This document shows, in pieces, positions 1-8,944 of a DNA stretch of 64,000 nt. A program made the position numbers and the translations under genes. Under the pieces are notes generated by a model that did no database searches, was not told where the DNA came from, and worked only from the letters and a program-made list of their open reading frames with translations. The DNA is taken from NCBI RefSeq assembly GCF_014650695.1, contig NZ_BMVL01000006.1, positions 372,001 to 436,000 on the forward strand. Direction: 5' to 3'. The stretch comes from Streptomyces avidinii (GTDB lineage Bacteria > Actinomycetota > Actinomycetes > Streptomycetales > Streptomycetaceae). The first letter of the stretch is position 1. Each line of letters starts with the position of its first letter.

Positions 1-156
1 AAGGACGGAAGGACGGTGGGAGCGGCCGGGCCGCACGGCACCCCCAGGATGGTCCCCGCACCCGGCCGGGCCGCCGCACCCCTCGCACACCGGCCGCGAT
101 CCCGCGCGCGGACCACCGGAACAGCCCACCGCGGGCACGGTCCGGCGGCGTCGGCG

Positions 157-918
157 TCAGCCGCGTTCGAAGGCGTGCGTGTGGCCGACGACGGCGAAGC
201 CACGGCGCTCGTACCAGTGGCGCGGCCAGTCCATCGCGTCCGCGGTCAGGAAGCGGAGATCGCAGTCGTGGGCGGCGGCCCGGTGCAGGGTGCCGGCCAG
301 GACGGCGTCCGCGTAGCCGCGGCCGAGGTGCTCCTCCGCGGTGATCAGGTCCTCGATCTGGGCCGTGCCGGTCGTCCGGTCCACGTAGAGGTCGGCCCAC
401 GAGGCGACCTCGCCCGCCTCGGTGCGGGCGCCGATGAACTGCACGACGTCCGCCCCGCGCCGGCGGGCCTCGCGCCGCTCGACGAGCTGGCGCAGCACCT
501 CGTCGTCGACGTCAGGGAGGAAGCCCCGCCAGCGCCTCGTCAGCGGAACGCGCAGTGCGTCGAGGTCGACCTCCTGCGCGGGTCCGACCTCCGGCACCGG
601 ACCGGTGTGCAGCATGACCAGATACGTGGAGTGGGTGTAGCCGGCCCGGAGCAGCGGTTCCGCGCACGCCCTGCCGGTTTCGTCGTCGAGTACGGAGACC
701 AGCCGGTGCGGCAGATGTCCGAGGGCCTCGTCCGCCAGGGCCGGCAGCGCATCGGGGTCCACGTCCGCGTCGATGACGACCTGGTTGTTCGCCCGGGACT
801 CGCCGTACGCGTCGTCGTATACGGCGAACCCTCCGGGCAGGGGCGCGGTGCGCGCGGCCTGGCGGCGGGCGAAGTCCGACAGGAAGGAATGGACGCGCTG
901 GAGTTCTGGGCTCTGCAT
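157..918 (-). CDS. GNAT-family N-acetyltransferase
   Basis: A 253-residue protein whose C-terminal half has the GNAT fold signature. The acetyl-CoA pyrophosphate-binding loop reads HLGRGYADAVLAG near residues 195-210, followed by a late helix and the WYERRGF beta-bulge typical of the family near the C-terminus. The N-terminal half looks like a degenerate GNAT-like repeat, so this may be a two-domain acetyltransferase. The acceptor substrate cannot be told from sequence. It is monocistronic in appearance, with the PAS-SpoIIE gene about 100 bases upstream on the same strand. The start ATG has only a weak purine-rich stretch before it, so a slightly different start is possible. Confidence 0.85.
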   Translation of the reverse strand: MQSPELQRVHSFLSDFARRQAARTAPLPGGFAVYDDAYGESRANNQVVIDADVDPDALPALADEALGHLPHRLVSVLDDETGRACAEPLLRAGYTHSTYLVMLHTGPVPEVGPAQEVDLDALRVPLTRRWRGFLPDVDDEVLRQLVERREARRRGADVVQFIGARTEAGEVASWADLYVDRTTGTAQIEDLITAEEHLGRGYADAVLAGTLHRAAAHDCDLRFLTADAMDWPRHWYERRGFAVVGHTHAFERG

Positions 919-1019
919 GGGCCGAGCCTACGCAGCCGCGGCCCGGGCACGCCTTCGGGTTTCCCGACGTGGGTGGCCCGGCAGTGGCCGGGGATGCCCC
1001 GCAGGGTGGTCCGGGGGCC

Positions 1020-2279
1020 TCACATGCGCAGGACGACCAGCGCGGTGTCGTCGGTGACGCCGCCCGCCGGGATGAGCTCGGCCAGCAGCGCGTCCGCGAT
1101 GGCGTCGGCGGTGGCGGTGCGGTGGCGCACGAGGGAGTCGGCGAGCCGGCCCAGTCCGACGTCGATGTCCTCGCGGCGGCGTTCGATGAGCCCGTCCGTG
1201 TAGAGGACGAGGACGGAGCCCACGGTGAAGGCGACCTGGGCCTCGGGGCGCGGGGCGTGCTCGGGCCGGGCGCCGAGCGGGGGGTCGGTGGCCTCGTCGA
1301 GGAAGGTGACCGTGCCGTCGGGGTGGCAGAGGACGGGCGGGGGGTGGCCTGCACTGCTGTAGGTGAGGGTACGGCTCTTCCAGTCGATGAAGACGGAGAC
1401 GGCGGTGGTGGACTCGGCTCCCTCGACGGAGCGGGCGTAGAGGCCGAGGACCTCCAGGGCCTGGGCCGGTCCCTCGGCGACATGGGAAGCGGCCGACAGG
1501 GCGCTGCGCAACTGGCCCATGACGCCGGCCGCCCTCAGCCCGTGGCCGACGACGTCGCCGACGGCGACGGCGGTGCGGCCGGGCCGGTCGACGAGGTCGT
1601 ACCAGTCGCCGCACACGTTCAGGGACTCGGTGGCGGGCCGGTAGCGCACGGCGGCCTGGTGGTGGCCGAGCGGAACCGGCGCCGGCAGCAGCGCCTCCTG
1701 GAGGTGGAGGGCGACGTCGCGCTCGTAGGCGTGGGACCGGCGCAGGCGTTCGTTGACCTCCTGGAGCTCCCGGCCGCGGGTGTAGATCTCGGCCTCCAGC
1801 ACCTGGGCCTGGTCCCGGTCGCTGCTACCGCCTCGGGCCCGGATGATCTCGGTGACCTCTTCCACCCGGTGCAGCAGCAGCACCAGGCTGCCGTCGGGGG
1901 CGAGGACCGGGACGTTGACGGGGCTCCAGTAGCGCTCGTGCCACACCCCGGACCCGTCGGGCTCCTCCACGTCGTAGCGCTGCACGGCCATGCTGTCGCG
2001 CTCCCGGGTGGCCTTGACCCGTTCCAGGGAGGCACGCAGGTTGCGCATGCCGTTCGCTGCCGGATCGGTGGGGTTGTCGGGGAAGACGTCGAAGAGGTAG
2101 CGGCCGACGAGCTGCTCCCGGGTACGGCCGGACGCCGACAGGAAGGACTCGTTGGCGTCCAGGTACACCAGATCGGGGGTGAGCAGCGCGACCGCGCCCG
2201 GCAGGGCCTGGAACACCGCCTGATAGTCGATCCCGGTTCCGTCCACATCCACCTGTTCGCGCGCCACCGCCCCTGTCAT
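1020..2279 (-). CDS. PAS domain plus PP2C-type (SpoIIE/RsbU) serine phosphatase
   Basis: 419 residues. A PAS sensor domain covers about residues 18-125 (FQALPGAVALLTPDLVYLDAN through the SPVNVPVLAPDGS stretch), then a short helical linker near 150-185. A SpoIIE/PP2C domain fills the rest. The metal-binding aspartates are visible in CGDWYDL, VGDVVGHG, VLYTDGLIE and the terminal DDTALVVL. By family knowledge these enzymes dephosphorylate anti-anti-sigma factors and act in partner-switching control of sigma factors; the PAS domain should sense an unknown signal in the cytoplasm. No anti-sigma or anti-anti-sigma gene is adjacent, so the partner is unknown. It lies downstream of nadE but is separated from it by a strong hairpin. 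Confidence 0.9.
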   Translation of the reverse strand: MTGAVAREQVDVDGTGIDYQAVFQALPGAVALLTPDLVYLDANESFLSASGRTREQLVGRYLFDVFPDNPTDPAANGMRNLRASLERVKATRERDSMAVQRYDVEEPDGSGVWHERYWSPVNVPVLAPDGSLVLLLHRVEEVTEIIRARGGSSDRDQAQVLEAEIYTRGRELQEVNERLRRSHAYERDVALHLQEALLPAPVPLGHHQAAVRYRPATESLNVCGDWYDLVDRPGRTAVAVGDVVGHGLRAAGVMGQLRSALSAASHVAEGPAQALEVLGLYARSVEGAESTTAVSVFIDWKSRTLTYSSAGHPPPVLCHPDGTVTFLDEATDPPLGARPEHAPRPEAQVAFTVGSVLVLYTDGLIERRREDIDVGLGRLADSLVRHRTATADAIADALLAELIPAGGVTDDTALVVLRM

Positions 2280-2331
2280 GGGGTCATTCCCACGATAGGG
2301 GCGACGGCGCGGGGCGGGCCCGCCACAGGCC

Positions 2332-2361
2332 CCGGGATTGAGCCGTTCGGCTCAATCCCGG
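2332..2361 (-). terminator. hairpin terminator between nadE and the PAS-SpoIIE gene
   Basis: A perfect 14-base inverted repeat (CCGGGATTGAGCCG, two-base loop, then its complement) sits in the 120-base gap between the nadE stop and the start of the next gene. Without a T-tract it fits the GC-rich terminators common in actinobacteria. Confidence 0.7.
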
Positions 2362-2400
2362 AGTGGCACGGCACGCGACGGGACGGCAGCGCGGAGGCGC

Positions 2401-3231
2401 TCAGGGGGCGATCGGCAGCTGCCGCTTGTGCTCGGTGAGCCGGTAGCGGCGGACGATGGCCTGGAAGGCCCCCCCGCCGACGGGCTTGCCCTCCAGGAAG
2501 TCGTCGATGTCGTCGTACGTGACGCCGAGCGCGTCCTCGTCGGGCTTGCCCGGGTCCAGGGTCTCCAGGTCCGCGGTGGGGGTCTTGTGCACCAGCTGCG
2601 CCGGAGCGCCCAGCTCGTCCGCGATGGCGCGCACCCGCCGCTTGGTCAGACCGGTGAGCGGTACGACGTCGGCCGCGCCGTCGCCGAACTTGGTGAAGAA
2701 GCCGGAGACCGCCTCGGCGGCGTGGTCGGTGCCGACGACCAGACCCGCGTGCGCGCCCGCCACCGCGTACTGGGCGATCATGCGCTGCCGGGCCTTGATG
2801 TTGCCGTGCACGAAGTCCTGGTGGTGGGCGTCGCGGAAGAGGGTGCCGCCGGCCAGCCCGGCCTCCAGGGCGGCGTCGCTCGCGGCCTTCACGTCCACGG
2901 TCAGGACGCGGTCGGCCCGGATGAACTCGAGCGCCAGCTGCGCGTCCTTCTCGTCGGCCTGGGTCCCGTACGGCAGCCGCATCGCGAAGAAGGTCGCGTC
3001 GTGCCCGGCGGCCCGGACCCGCTCGACGGCGAGCTGGCACAGGCGGCCCGCAGTGGTGGAGTCCACACCGCCACTGATGCCGAGGACCAGGGCGTGCAGG
3101 CCCGGGGAGGTCAGCCGGTCGGCGAGGAAGGCCACGCGGCGCTCGATCTCCTGCCGTGCGTCGAAGGACGCGCTCACCTGGAGATCCCGGGCGATCTCCT
3201 GCTGCAGGGATATGGACGCCAGGTCGGTCAC
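2401..3231 (-). CDS. nadE: ammonia-dependent NAD+ synthetase NadE
   Basis: 276 residues, the usual length of the glutaminase-free, ammonia-dependent NadE. It amidates nicotinic acid adenine dinucleotide to NAD+ with ATP and ammonia in the cytoplasm. The N-type ATP pyrophosphatase P-loop SGGVDSTTAG is near residues 54-63. The NaAD-binding region GNIKARQRM and the substrate loop GTDHAAEAVSGFFTKFGDGAADVVPL are intact, as is KTPTADLETLDPGKPDE. The start is GTG with a GAGGAG ribosome site, and it overlaps the stop of the upstream HEAT-repeat gene by four bases (GTGA), implying coupled translation. Confidence 0.96.
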   Translation of the reverse strand: MTDLASISLQQEIARDLQVSASFDARQEIERRVAFLADRLTSPGLHALVLGISGGVDSTTAGRLCQLAVERVRAAGHDATFFAMRLPYGTQADEKDAQLALEFIRADRVLTVDVKAASDAALEAGLAGGTLFRDAHHQDFVHGNIKARQRMIAQYAVAGAHAGLVVGTDHAAEAVSGFFTKFGDGAADVVPLTGLTKRRVRAIADELGAPAQLVHKTPTADLETLDPGKPDEDALGVTYDDIDDFLEGKPVGGGAFQAIVRRYRLTEHKRQLPIAP

Positions 3232-3845
3232 GATTGCTCCTCGCTCGGGCCCGTGCGCGGGTCGGCACGCGCCGCCCGGCCGGGGTCACAGTCACGTGTA
3301 CGGGACGGAAGCACTCTAAGGGAAACCGGAGAGACCCCGGCCCGGCCCCCGGTCGCGGCGGCGGCCCGGAGGCGGGAGCGCTCCCGGCACCCGTCCAGCT
3401 CGCGCACCGCGTCCGCCGCCTCCTTGCGCACATCGGGCCGGGGGTGCTGGAGGAACCGCTCGACGACCGGGAGCGCCGCTTGGTCGTGCGTCGCGCCCAG
3501 GACACCCAGGACGTACTCCAGAAGCAACGGTTCGAAGCCGTCCGCGCCGGCGGCGAGCGGCTCCACCACCCGGTACGGGAGCAAGTAGCGCGCGGAGGCC
3601 GTGCAGACCGCGTGCAGTGCGGACTCCCGTACCTGGTGGCCCTCATCGGAGAGCGCGACGGTCACCAGGCGCTCGACGGCCCGCTCGGCGTCGTCCTGCG
3701 TGAGGCGGCCGGTCTCCAGGATGTCGCTCACTGCATCGAGGCAGAAGTCCCGGCGGCCCGCATCGGAGCCGTCCAGGTCCTTCAGCTCCTTGAGCTCCTT
3801 CCAGGCCGATTCGATCCATGCCGTCAGCGCCCGGTATCCGTCCAC
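3228..3845 (-). CDS. HEAT-repeat-like helical protein
   Basis: About 205 residues from a GTG at 3845. Residues 1-150 are regular amphipathic helices with HEAT/armadillo-like spacing: RRDFCLDAVSDILETG, VERLVTVALSDEGHQVRESALHAV, VLGATHDQAALPVVERFLQHPRPDVRKEAADAVREL. Such folds act as protein-protein scaffolds; no partner is evident. The last 50 residues are arginine/proline-rich and unlike the rest, so the true end may have been altered, although this frame runs exactly into the nadE start with a GTGA overlap. Its 5' end abuts, head to head, the orphan fragment at 3893. Confidence 0.65.
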   Translation of the reverse strand: MDGYRALTAWIESAWKELKELKDLDGSDAGRRDFCLDAVSDILETGRLTQDDAERAVERLVTVALSDEGHQVRESALHAVCTASARYLLPYRVVEPLAAGADGFEPLLLEYVLGVLGATHDQAALPVVERFLQHPRPDVRKEAADAVRELDGCRERSRLRAAAATGGRAGVSPVSLRVLPSRTRDCDPGRAARADPRTGPSEEQS

Positions 3846-3892
3846 GGCCAGAGCATAGGAGACGGTCCGAGGCCGGCCGCGACCATGCACCC

Positions 3893-4450
3893 GACCACTA
3901 CCTGGTGGAGAGCGTGGACGGGCGAACGGCCCGGTTCGACATCGACCGCGCGGGCCAGGAACCGTGGGGGCTGTGGGCCGCGCCGGAGGGCGCGGTGGAG
4001 GACGTCGTACTCGCCGAGGCGCAGACCCGTACGGGCGTGCGCGCGTACACCGCCGACGGTGTCCTGTTGTGGGAGCAGGACGGGCACCACTCGCCGCGGC
4101 ACCCACGGGTGCGGCCGTCGCGACAGGTCACCGCGTCGGGCGGCGTGGCCCTGCCGCCCGCCTTCTGGTACCTGCTGCGCACGCGGGACGCGGCAGGGTC
4201 GCGGGCACTGCGGACGGTGGCACCGCAGACGGCGCAGGCGCTGCTGGCGGCCGCCCTCACCGGCGAGGAGGCACTGCGCGCCGCCGTGGCCCGGGAGTTG
4301 CCCGAGGTCACCGACGCGGTGCTGGTCGAGGCGGTCGTGGCCGTGGCCGGGCGCACCGCCCGGGTGGAGGAGCGGCGGCGGGCCCTGCACCGGCGGGTGT
4401 CGCTGCTCGCCGAGGCCTGGACCGGGGTACCTCGGACCGTGCAGAGCTGA
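3893..4450 (+). pseudogene. orphan fragment of a large protein (paralogue of the gene at 47564-51679)
   Basis: From about residue DHYLVESVDGRTARF onward this frame parallels the middle (about residues 712-870) of the 1371-residue protein encoded at 47564-51679. Shared landmarks in the same order are VDGRTA/IDGRTA, WG.WA/WGILA, TADGVLLWEQDG/AGDNSLLWQVQG, PPAFWYLLRTRD/PPAFWHFLTPRD, SRALRTV/SRVLRTV, and the final helical LHRRVSLL/LSHRVAVM. About 160 of roughly 1370 residues are left and no ribosome site precedes the homologous part. I read it as a remnant of a second copy rather than a working gene, though a short translated protein cannot be ruled out. Confidence 0.6.
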
Positions 4451-4666
4451 GCCCGCCACTGCGGCACCGGCTCCGGCCACCGGCGAGGGCATGAGCGGCC
4501 CGTCCGGGTGCCGGTGCCGGCGCCTGCTCCCCCGCCCGGCGTGCCGGACGGCTCCCGGGGCGCACGCCCCCGGGGCCGGTGCTCGGCGGGCCACGCTTCG
4601 ACAGCAGTGACCCGCCGCGGGCCGGTCCCGTCGGCGTGACCACCCAGCGGGACCCGAGGGACGGCC

Positions 4667-5867
4667 TCAGGCGTCGAGGTTCAGCTCGAAAGCCGTCTGG
4701 ACATCGACGCAGACGACCTCTCCGGCGGCGGACCGGCCCACCCACACGGGGTAGACGCCGTCGCCGCTCGTGCAGAAGACCGCCAGGTCCGCGCCCAGGT
4801 CGCCGCCGTCGAGGTGCATACCGGCCGCGGAACCGGCGAGCCTTCCGGCCTCCGGGGAACCCTGCCAATTCGCCCGCTCCAGCAGGTCCCGCAGGTCCTG
4901 CCAGACCCCGGCGTCGCCGAAGGCGCCCGTCGCCCCGTCCGTGCCGAAGCCGAAGGCCTCCCCGGCGCGGAGCCGGAGCGTGTCGTGCCCCGGCCCGAGC
5001 GCCATCTCCCAGGCGGCCACGGGAGCGTCGCGGATCTCCAACCGGACGACTGCGACCTCGTCGTAGGTCCCGTACTCCCCGTTCTCGACCTCGACCATGG
5101 CCGCCTTCACCGCGTACGTGCCCGGGGGCACGGCCACCGTGATCGTCGGCTCCTCGTCCCAGCTCTGCGGGCAGGCCACCGCCAGCACCCCGCTCGGCAC
5201 GCGCACGCTGCCGCACCCCACCGGATCGAGGACCGTCAGCCCCGGAACGCGGGTACCGGGCCGGAAGAACCGGTCGAAGTCGATGGACCCGAGCAGCCGC
5301 GAGGGCTCCCGGCGCCAGCCGGACGCCCCGGGGAGCAGCCTTTCGGCGACCCAGTCCGGGAGCGCGTCCACGACCGCGAGCGCCGGCCGGTCGTCGAAGG
5401 ACGGGCGGGCCGTCCAGAGGTCCTCCTCGGCCACCGCCACCTCGGCCTCCAGTGAGGCGCCCCGCATGCCCTCGGGCTGGTGCGAGATGCGCGCGGTGCC
5501 GTCGCAGGAGAGGTCCACTGCCGTTCGGGGGCAGTGCATGTCGAACTCCGCCGTCCGCCCGTCCGGGTACCGCCGCACGAGCAGGCGCCGGATCAGGAGC
5601 CGACGCTCGTCGGTGCGCAGCCGCAGCTCGGCCTCGGCGGTCCGGCGGCCGTGTTCGTCGTACGCCCAGGTGTCGAGGACCCCGGCCTGCCACGCCACCA
5701 TCCGCGCCCCGAGCGGTACTTCGCGGCCCCGGGGCGCGGTGGATGACCGCGTACGGAAGGCCGGAGGCGTCCCGGGCGCGCGCCTCCTCGGCGGAGAGCT
5801 CGCGACCACCGGTGCGGGACGCCGCGTTCCAGGACTCCTCGTAGGTCACGTACGTCGTCTCAGGCAT
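4667..5867 (-). pseudogene. DUF4241-type protein, split by a one-base frameshift
   Basis: The protein starts at the ATG at 5867 (MPETTYVTYEESW, ribosome site GGAG upstream) and reads to HRAPGP, then continues only in another frame as REVPLGARMVAWQAG. The shift lies in the run of C/G at about 5727-5734, where one extra G is present compared with the paralogue just upstream (YREPGREVPLEVRLVSW). The second part contains the DUF4241-like GTYAVKAAMVEVENGEYGTYDEVAVVRLEI region and ends VYPVWVGRSAAGEVVCVDVQTAFEL. Restored length is about 399 residues. The function of this family is unknown. Either a real disabling mutation or a homopolymer sequencing error would explain it. Confidence 0.75.
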
Positions 5868-6265
5868 CGACGGTGGCTCCGTCCCGCTCCGGAAGCAGTT
5901 CGGGCATCCCCCTCCACCAGCACCACGACGGCGACCACCTCCCCGGTGCCGGAACGCCCGACCCACACGGGGTAGGTACCGTCGCCGGTCGTGGCGAAGG
6001 CCATGAGTTCGCCGCCGGAAGCCGGCCGCATGTCCAGGTCGTAGGTGCGGCGGCCCTGGGCGTCGTAGACCCACAGCCCGACGTAGTGGTCCCGCCAGGA
6101 GACGAGCCGGACCTCCAGCGGAACCTCCCGGCCCGGCTCCCGGTACACGACGACGTACGGAAGCCCGGCGGCGTCCCGCTCACGAGCCTCCCCGACGGAC
6201 ATCGGCCGCCAGGGCGCACGGGCCTCCAGGTCCCACGCCCGCGCGTACTCCACCTCGACGACCAT
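5846..6265 (-). CDS. short DUF4241-like paralogue
   Basis: 139 residues from an ATG with an AGGGAG ribosome site. It combines the N-terminal module of the neighbouring DUF4241 protein (DAAGLPYVVVYREPGREVPLEVRLVSW, VYDAQGRRTYDLD) directly with that protein's C-terminal module (GDGTYPVWVGRSGTGEVVAVVV), skipping the central part, so it looks like an internally deleted copy. The last 20 residues are arginine-rich. Dropping one C from the five-C run at 5908-5912 would instead give MPELLPERDGATVDA, which resembles the neighbour's end, so a frameshift near the end is possible. It overlaps the start of the next gene. Confidence 0.6.
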   Translation of the reverse strand: MVVEVEYARAWDLEARAPWRPMSVGEARERDAAGLPYVVVYREPGREVPLEVRLVSWRDHYVGLWVYDAQGRRTYDLDMRPASGGELMAFATTGDGTYPVWVGRSGTGEVVAVVVLVEGDARTASGAGRSHRRCLRRRT

Positions 6266-6556
6266 GACCGCTCCCTGCTCGTGCGTCCTGCCTTGGCTGT
6301 GTGCTGACCGGCAACGTAGCCGCCGCCTGTGACAACGGGACCGACGGGGCCGGGAGATGGGCGGCGCACGGGGCCCGGGCTTCGACGTCGGTCAGGCGGG
6401 CGAGGCACGGGGTGCGGCCGGTTCCTCATGCGGTCGTGACCGGGGCGGCACAATCACCATCAACCGGGTGGACAACGGTGGGGGTGGGAACGTGGGGCCC
6501 TTCGGCTCGCGCGGCCGGCGCAAGGGCGTACCCAACGAGCCGGCGCTGCCGGCAGC

Positions 6557-6646
6557 GGCTGCGGCTGCGGCTGCGGCTGCGGCTGCGGCTGCGGCTGCGG
6601 CTGCGGCTGCGGCTGCGGCTGCGGCTGCGGCTGCGGCTGCGGCTGC
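6557..6646. repeat. hexanucleotide tandem repeat (GGCTGC) x15
   Basis: Fifteen perfect copies of GGCTGC in a row. It lies in the 520-base stretch between the DUF4241-like gene and the lipoprotein at 6790, where I see no convincing gene. Read as protein it would give poly-Ala, poly-Arg-Ser or poly-Gln-Pro in different frames, which is expected of any such repeat. Confidence 0.95.
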
Positions 6647-6789
6647 CGAGAATCCCGGTGGCAGCGGGCGGATACATCTCGCTGCTGTGGGCCCCAGGCA
6701 CCCATGACGGGAGGGGCCGTCCGAACCATCCTCGTCACAGCTGCGTCACGGACCACACGTGCGCGCGGGGCACGGCCCACCATGTCCTG

Positions 6790-7212
6790 ATGCGCACACA
6801 TCACACCGCAACGCTGCTGGCCGCCCTCGCGGTCCTCGCCGTCGCCGGCTGCAGCAGCAGCCCGAAGACCGACGCGAAGCCCACCGCATCCGCCACCGCG
6901 CCCACGTCGCCCGCCGGTCCCGGCGCCGCGGACACCGCCGGCGCCCCGCCCGGCCCCACGGGCGACAAGCGCGTCATCTACCTCGCCACCCTCAACGGCA
7001 TCGACCCCGAGATCGTGAACGGCAAGGACGACGAGGCCATCAGCCGCGGACGGGACCAGTGCACCGCCATGAAGGACGAGAAGGACCCCACCAAGCGCGT
7101 CGCCCAGGTCGAGCAGCGCTTCACCGGCCCCGGTCACCCCAACGGCTTCGGCCCGACCAAGAGCGCGCTCATCCTGGCCACCGTCCAAGCCAACATCTGC
7201 CCCACCTACTGA
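6790..7212 (+). CDS. small secreted lipoprotein, DUF732-like
   Basis: 140 residues beginning MRTHHTATLLAALAVLAVAGCSSS, a signal peptide with lipobox VAGC, so it should be lipidated and exported. A Thr/Ala/Pro-rich linker follows, then a compact domain (RVIYLATLNGIDPEIVNGKDDEAISRGRDQCTAMKDE ... ILATVQANIC, seen in pieces). Two cysteines could form a disulphide, as in the DUF732 family of actinobacterial secreted proteins. Function is unknown. The ribosome site is weak. Confidence 0.75.
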   Translation: MRTHHTATLLAALAVLAVAGCSSSPKTDAKPTASATAPTSPAGPGAADTAGAPPGPTGDKRVIYLATLNGIDPEIVNGKDDEAISRGRDQCTAMKDEKDPTKRVAQVEQRFTGPGHPNGFGPTKSALILATVQANICPTY

Positions 7213-7260
7213 CGGGAGGCGGGCGAGGCGGACGAGGGGCCCGGCGGCACGGAGGGACCT

Positions 7261-7455
7261 TCAGCCCTCCGCGACGGTGATCGCCGAGACCGGGCAGGCC
7301 CGGGCGGCCTCCCGTACGAGTGGGCTGCCGTGGCCGTCCTCGCGGCCCGGGAGCACCTCGCCGAGCCCGTCGTCGTCCTGGGTGAACACCTGGGGCGCCG
7401 TCAGCGCACACTGGCCGGCGCCGATGCAGGCGCCCTGGTCGACCGAGATCCGCAT
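7261..7455 (-). CDS. 3Fe-4S-type ferredoxin, partner of the P450
   Basis: 64 residues, the size of the ferredoxins that accompany Streptomyces P450s. Cluster ligands are visible as CIGAGQC near residues 10-16 and a later CPVSAI. The second position of the usual CxxCxxC is alanine, the pattern of single 3Fe-4S clusters. It would pass electrons from a reductase to the P450. The start lies five bases after the P450 stop, so the two are one operon. No ferredoxin reductase is nearby. Confidence 0.92.
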   Translation of the reverse strand: MRISVDQGACIGAGQCALTAPQVFTQDDDGLGEVLPGREDGHGSPLVREAARACPVSAITVAEG

Positions 7456-7460
7456 GCCGC

Positions 7461-8672
7461 TCACCAGGCCACGGGGAGTTCGAACATGCCCTGGATGGTG
7501 TCCCCCGGCTTGAAGGGGATCTCGTCCGGGTCGGCCGCCAGGCGCAGGCCGGGCAGCCGCCGGAAGAGAGTGCCGAGGGCGATCTCCATCTCGGCGCGGG
7601 CCAGGTTCTGGCCCAGGCACTGGTGGATGCCGAACCCGAAGGCCAGGTGGTGGCGGGTGGGCCGGTTCCAGGCGAGCGAGTCCGGCTCCTCGAAGACCGC
7701 CTCGTCGCGGTTGATGACGGAGGTCGAGAAGACCACCCCCTCGTCCGGGCGGATCGTCACGCCGGCGACCTCGATCTCCTGCGTGGCCACGCGCAGCATG
7801 CCGTCGGCGATCGAGAGGAACCGCATCAGTTCCTCCACCGCCTCCGACATCAGCGAGGGGTCGTCGCGCAGCTCGGAGAGCTGCTCGGGGTGCTGCAGCA
7901 GCGTGAAGGTGCCGAGGGAGATCATGTTCGCCGTGGTCTCGTGGCCCGCGATCAGCAGGATCACGGCCAGGGCGACCAGTTCCTCCACGGTGGTCTCGCC
8001 GGTCTCCAGCCGGGTGGCGATCAGCTCGTCCAGCAGCCCGTCGCCCGGATCGGTGCGCTTCTGCCGGATCAGGGCCTCCAGGTACGTGTCCAGCCGGCGG
8101 CGGGCGTCCTCGACGTCGGCGGGCTCGGGGCCGCGCAGCAGCCGCCGCGACTGCCCCTCGAAGAACTCGTGGTCCGCGTACGGGACCCCCAGCAGGGAGC
8201 AGATCACCATGGACGGGACCGGCAGGGCGAAGGAGCTGACGAGTTCGGCCCGCGTGCCGAGCGCCACCATCGCGTCGATCAGCCGGTCCACGGTCTCCTG
8301 GATCTGCGGTCGCATGGCCGCCATCCGCTTGACCGAGAAGCTCGGGATCAGCATCCGGCGCTGCCTGTTGTGCTCGGGGTCGTCCACCCCGACCAGCGCG
8401 GCGCCCCGGCCCTGGATGCCCTTGAAGCGACGGGTGGCGGCGGGGAAGGCCTCCCTGGTGCGGTCGCTGGACAACCGCGCGTCGGAGAGCAGGGCGCGCG
8501 CCTCGGCGTGGCCGGTGACCACCCATACGGAGCGGCCGTCGAAGAGGGTGACCCGCGAGAGGGGCCGGTTCTCCCGCAGCGGCTCGTACCCGGCCGGCGG
8601 GTGGTAGGGGCAGGTGCGGTCCTGGGGGAAGGCGACGGCATCCGGCAGGGCCGGGGACATGGCTTCGGTCAT
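7461..8672 (-). CDS. cytochrome P450, CYP105-like
   Basis: 403 residues from the ATG at 8672 (AGGTG ribosome site nine bases upstream). Diagnostic motifs: I-helix oxygen-binding AGHETTAN, K-helix EELMR (ExxR), and the haem loop FGFGIHQCLGQNLAR with the cysteine thiolate ligand. The N-terminal text HAEARALLSDARLSSDRTREAFP matches the CYP105 type. A monooxygenase reaction on the product of the neighbouring NRPS is the likely role, by location only. It is separated from mbtH by a 270-base gap with two stable hairpins, so it may have its own promoter. Confidence 0.93.
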   Translation of the reverse strand: MTEAMSPALPDAVAFPQDRTCPYHPPAGYEPLRENRPLSRVTLFDGRSVWVVTGHAEARALLSDARLSSDRTREAFPAATRRFKGIQGRGAALVGVDDPEHNRQRRMLIPSFSVKRMAAMRPQIQETVDRLIDAMVALGTRAELVSSFALPVPSMVICSLLGVPYADHEFFEGQSRRLLRGPEPADVEDARRRLDTYLEALIRQKRTDPGDGLLDELIATRLETGETTVEELVALAVILLIAGHETTANMISLGTFTLLQHPEQLSELRDDPSLMSEAVEELMRFLSIADGMLRVATQEIEVAGVTIRPDEGVVFSTSVINRDEAVFEEPDSLAWNRPTRHHLAFGFGIHQCLGQNLARAEMEIALGTLFRRLPGLRLAADPDEIPFKPGDTIQGMFELPVAW

Positions 8673-8789
8673 GGAAAGCAACACCTCGCAAGTGATGGTT
8701 CCGTTCACGCCGGACTCCATTACATGCCTAAGGCACCTATCTCCTCCATGCCAGTTTCGGCCAGTCCGCCCGGGTTCACCCGAACGTGC

Positions 8790-8872
8790 GACCCCGGGCC
8801 CCGCGAGACGGCCACACCTCGGTCCCGCTCGGCCGGAGGGGGCGCGGCACCGTCTCCTGGCGGCCCGGGGTC
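8790..8872. other. long interrupted stem-loop between mbtH and the P450
   Basis: Nested complementary arms: GACCCCGGGCC at 8790-8800 pairs with 8862-8872, and GAGACGG at 8805-8811 pairs with 8850-8856. It lies in the leader of the P450-ferredoxin pair and could be a leader structure or a second terminator. Confidence 0.5.
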
Positions 8873-8887
8873 CCCGCCGCACCTGCG

Positions 8888-8933
8888 GCGAAGCCGCCTG
8901 CCATGCGGGGGTTCCGATGGCGGGCGGCTTCGC
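8888..8933 (-). terminator. hairpin downstream of mbtH
   Basis: Arms GCGAAGCCGCCTGCCAT (8888-8904) and its near-complement (8917-8933) pair at 16 of 17 positions with a 12-base loop, twelve bases past the mbtH stop. It probably ends the NRPS-mbtH transcript or thins readthrough into the P450. Confidence 0.65.
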
Positions 8934-8944
8934 TGCCGTTCCGG

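Noticed and set aside
1..156. Purine-rich leading stretch with small inverted repeats
   Set aside because: Arms too short and irregular to call a terminator; its gene, if any, lies outside the window.
6357..6707. Alanine-rich frame through the hexanucleotide array
   Set aside because: Poly-Ala arises from the GGCTGC repeat itself; no start signal or conserved part.
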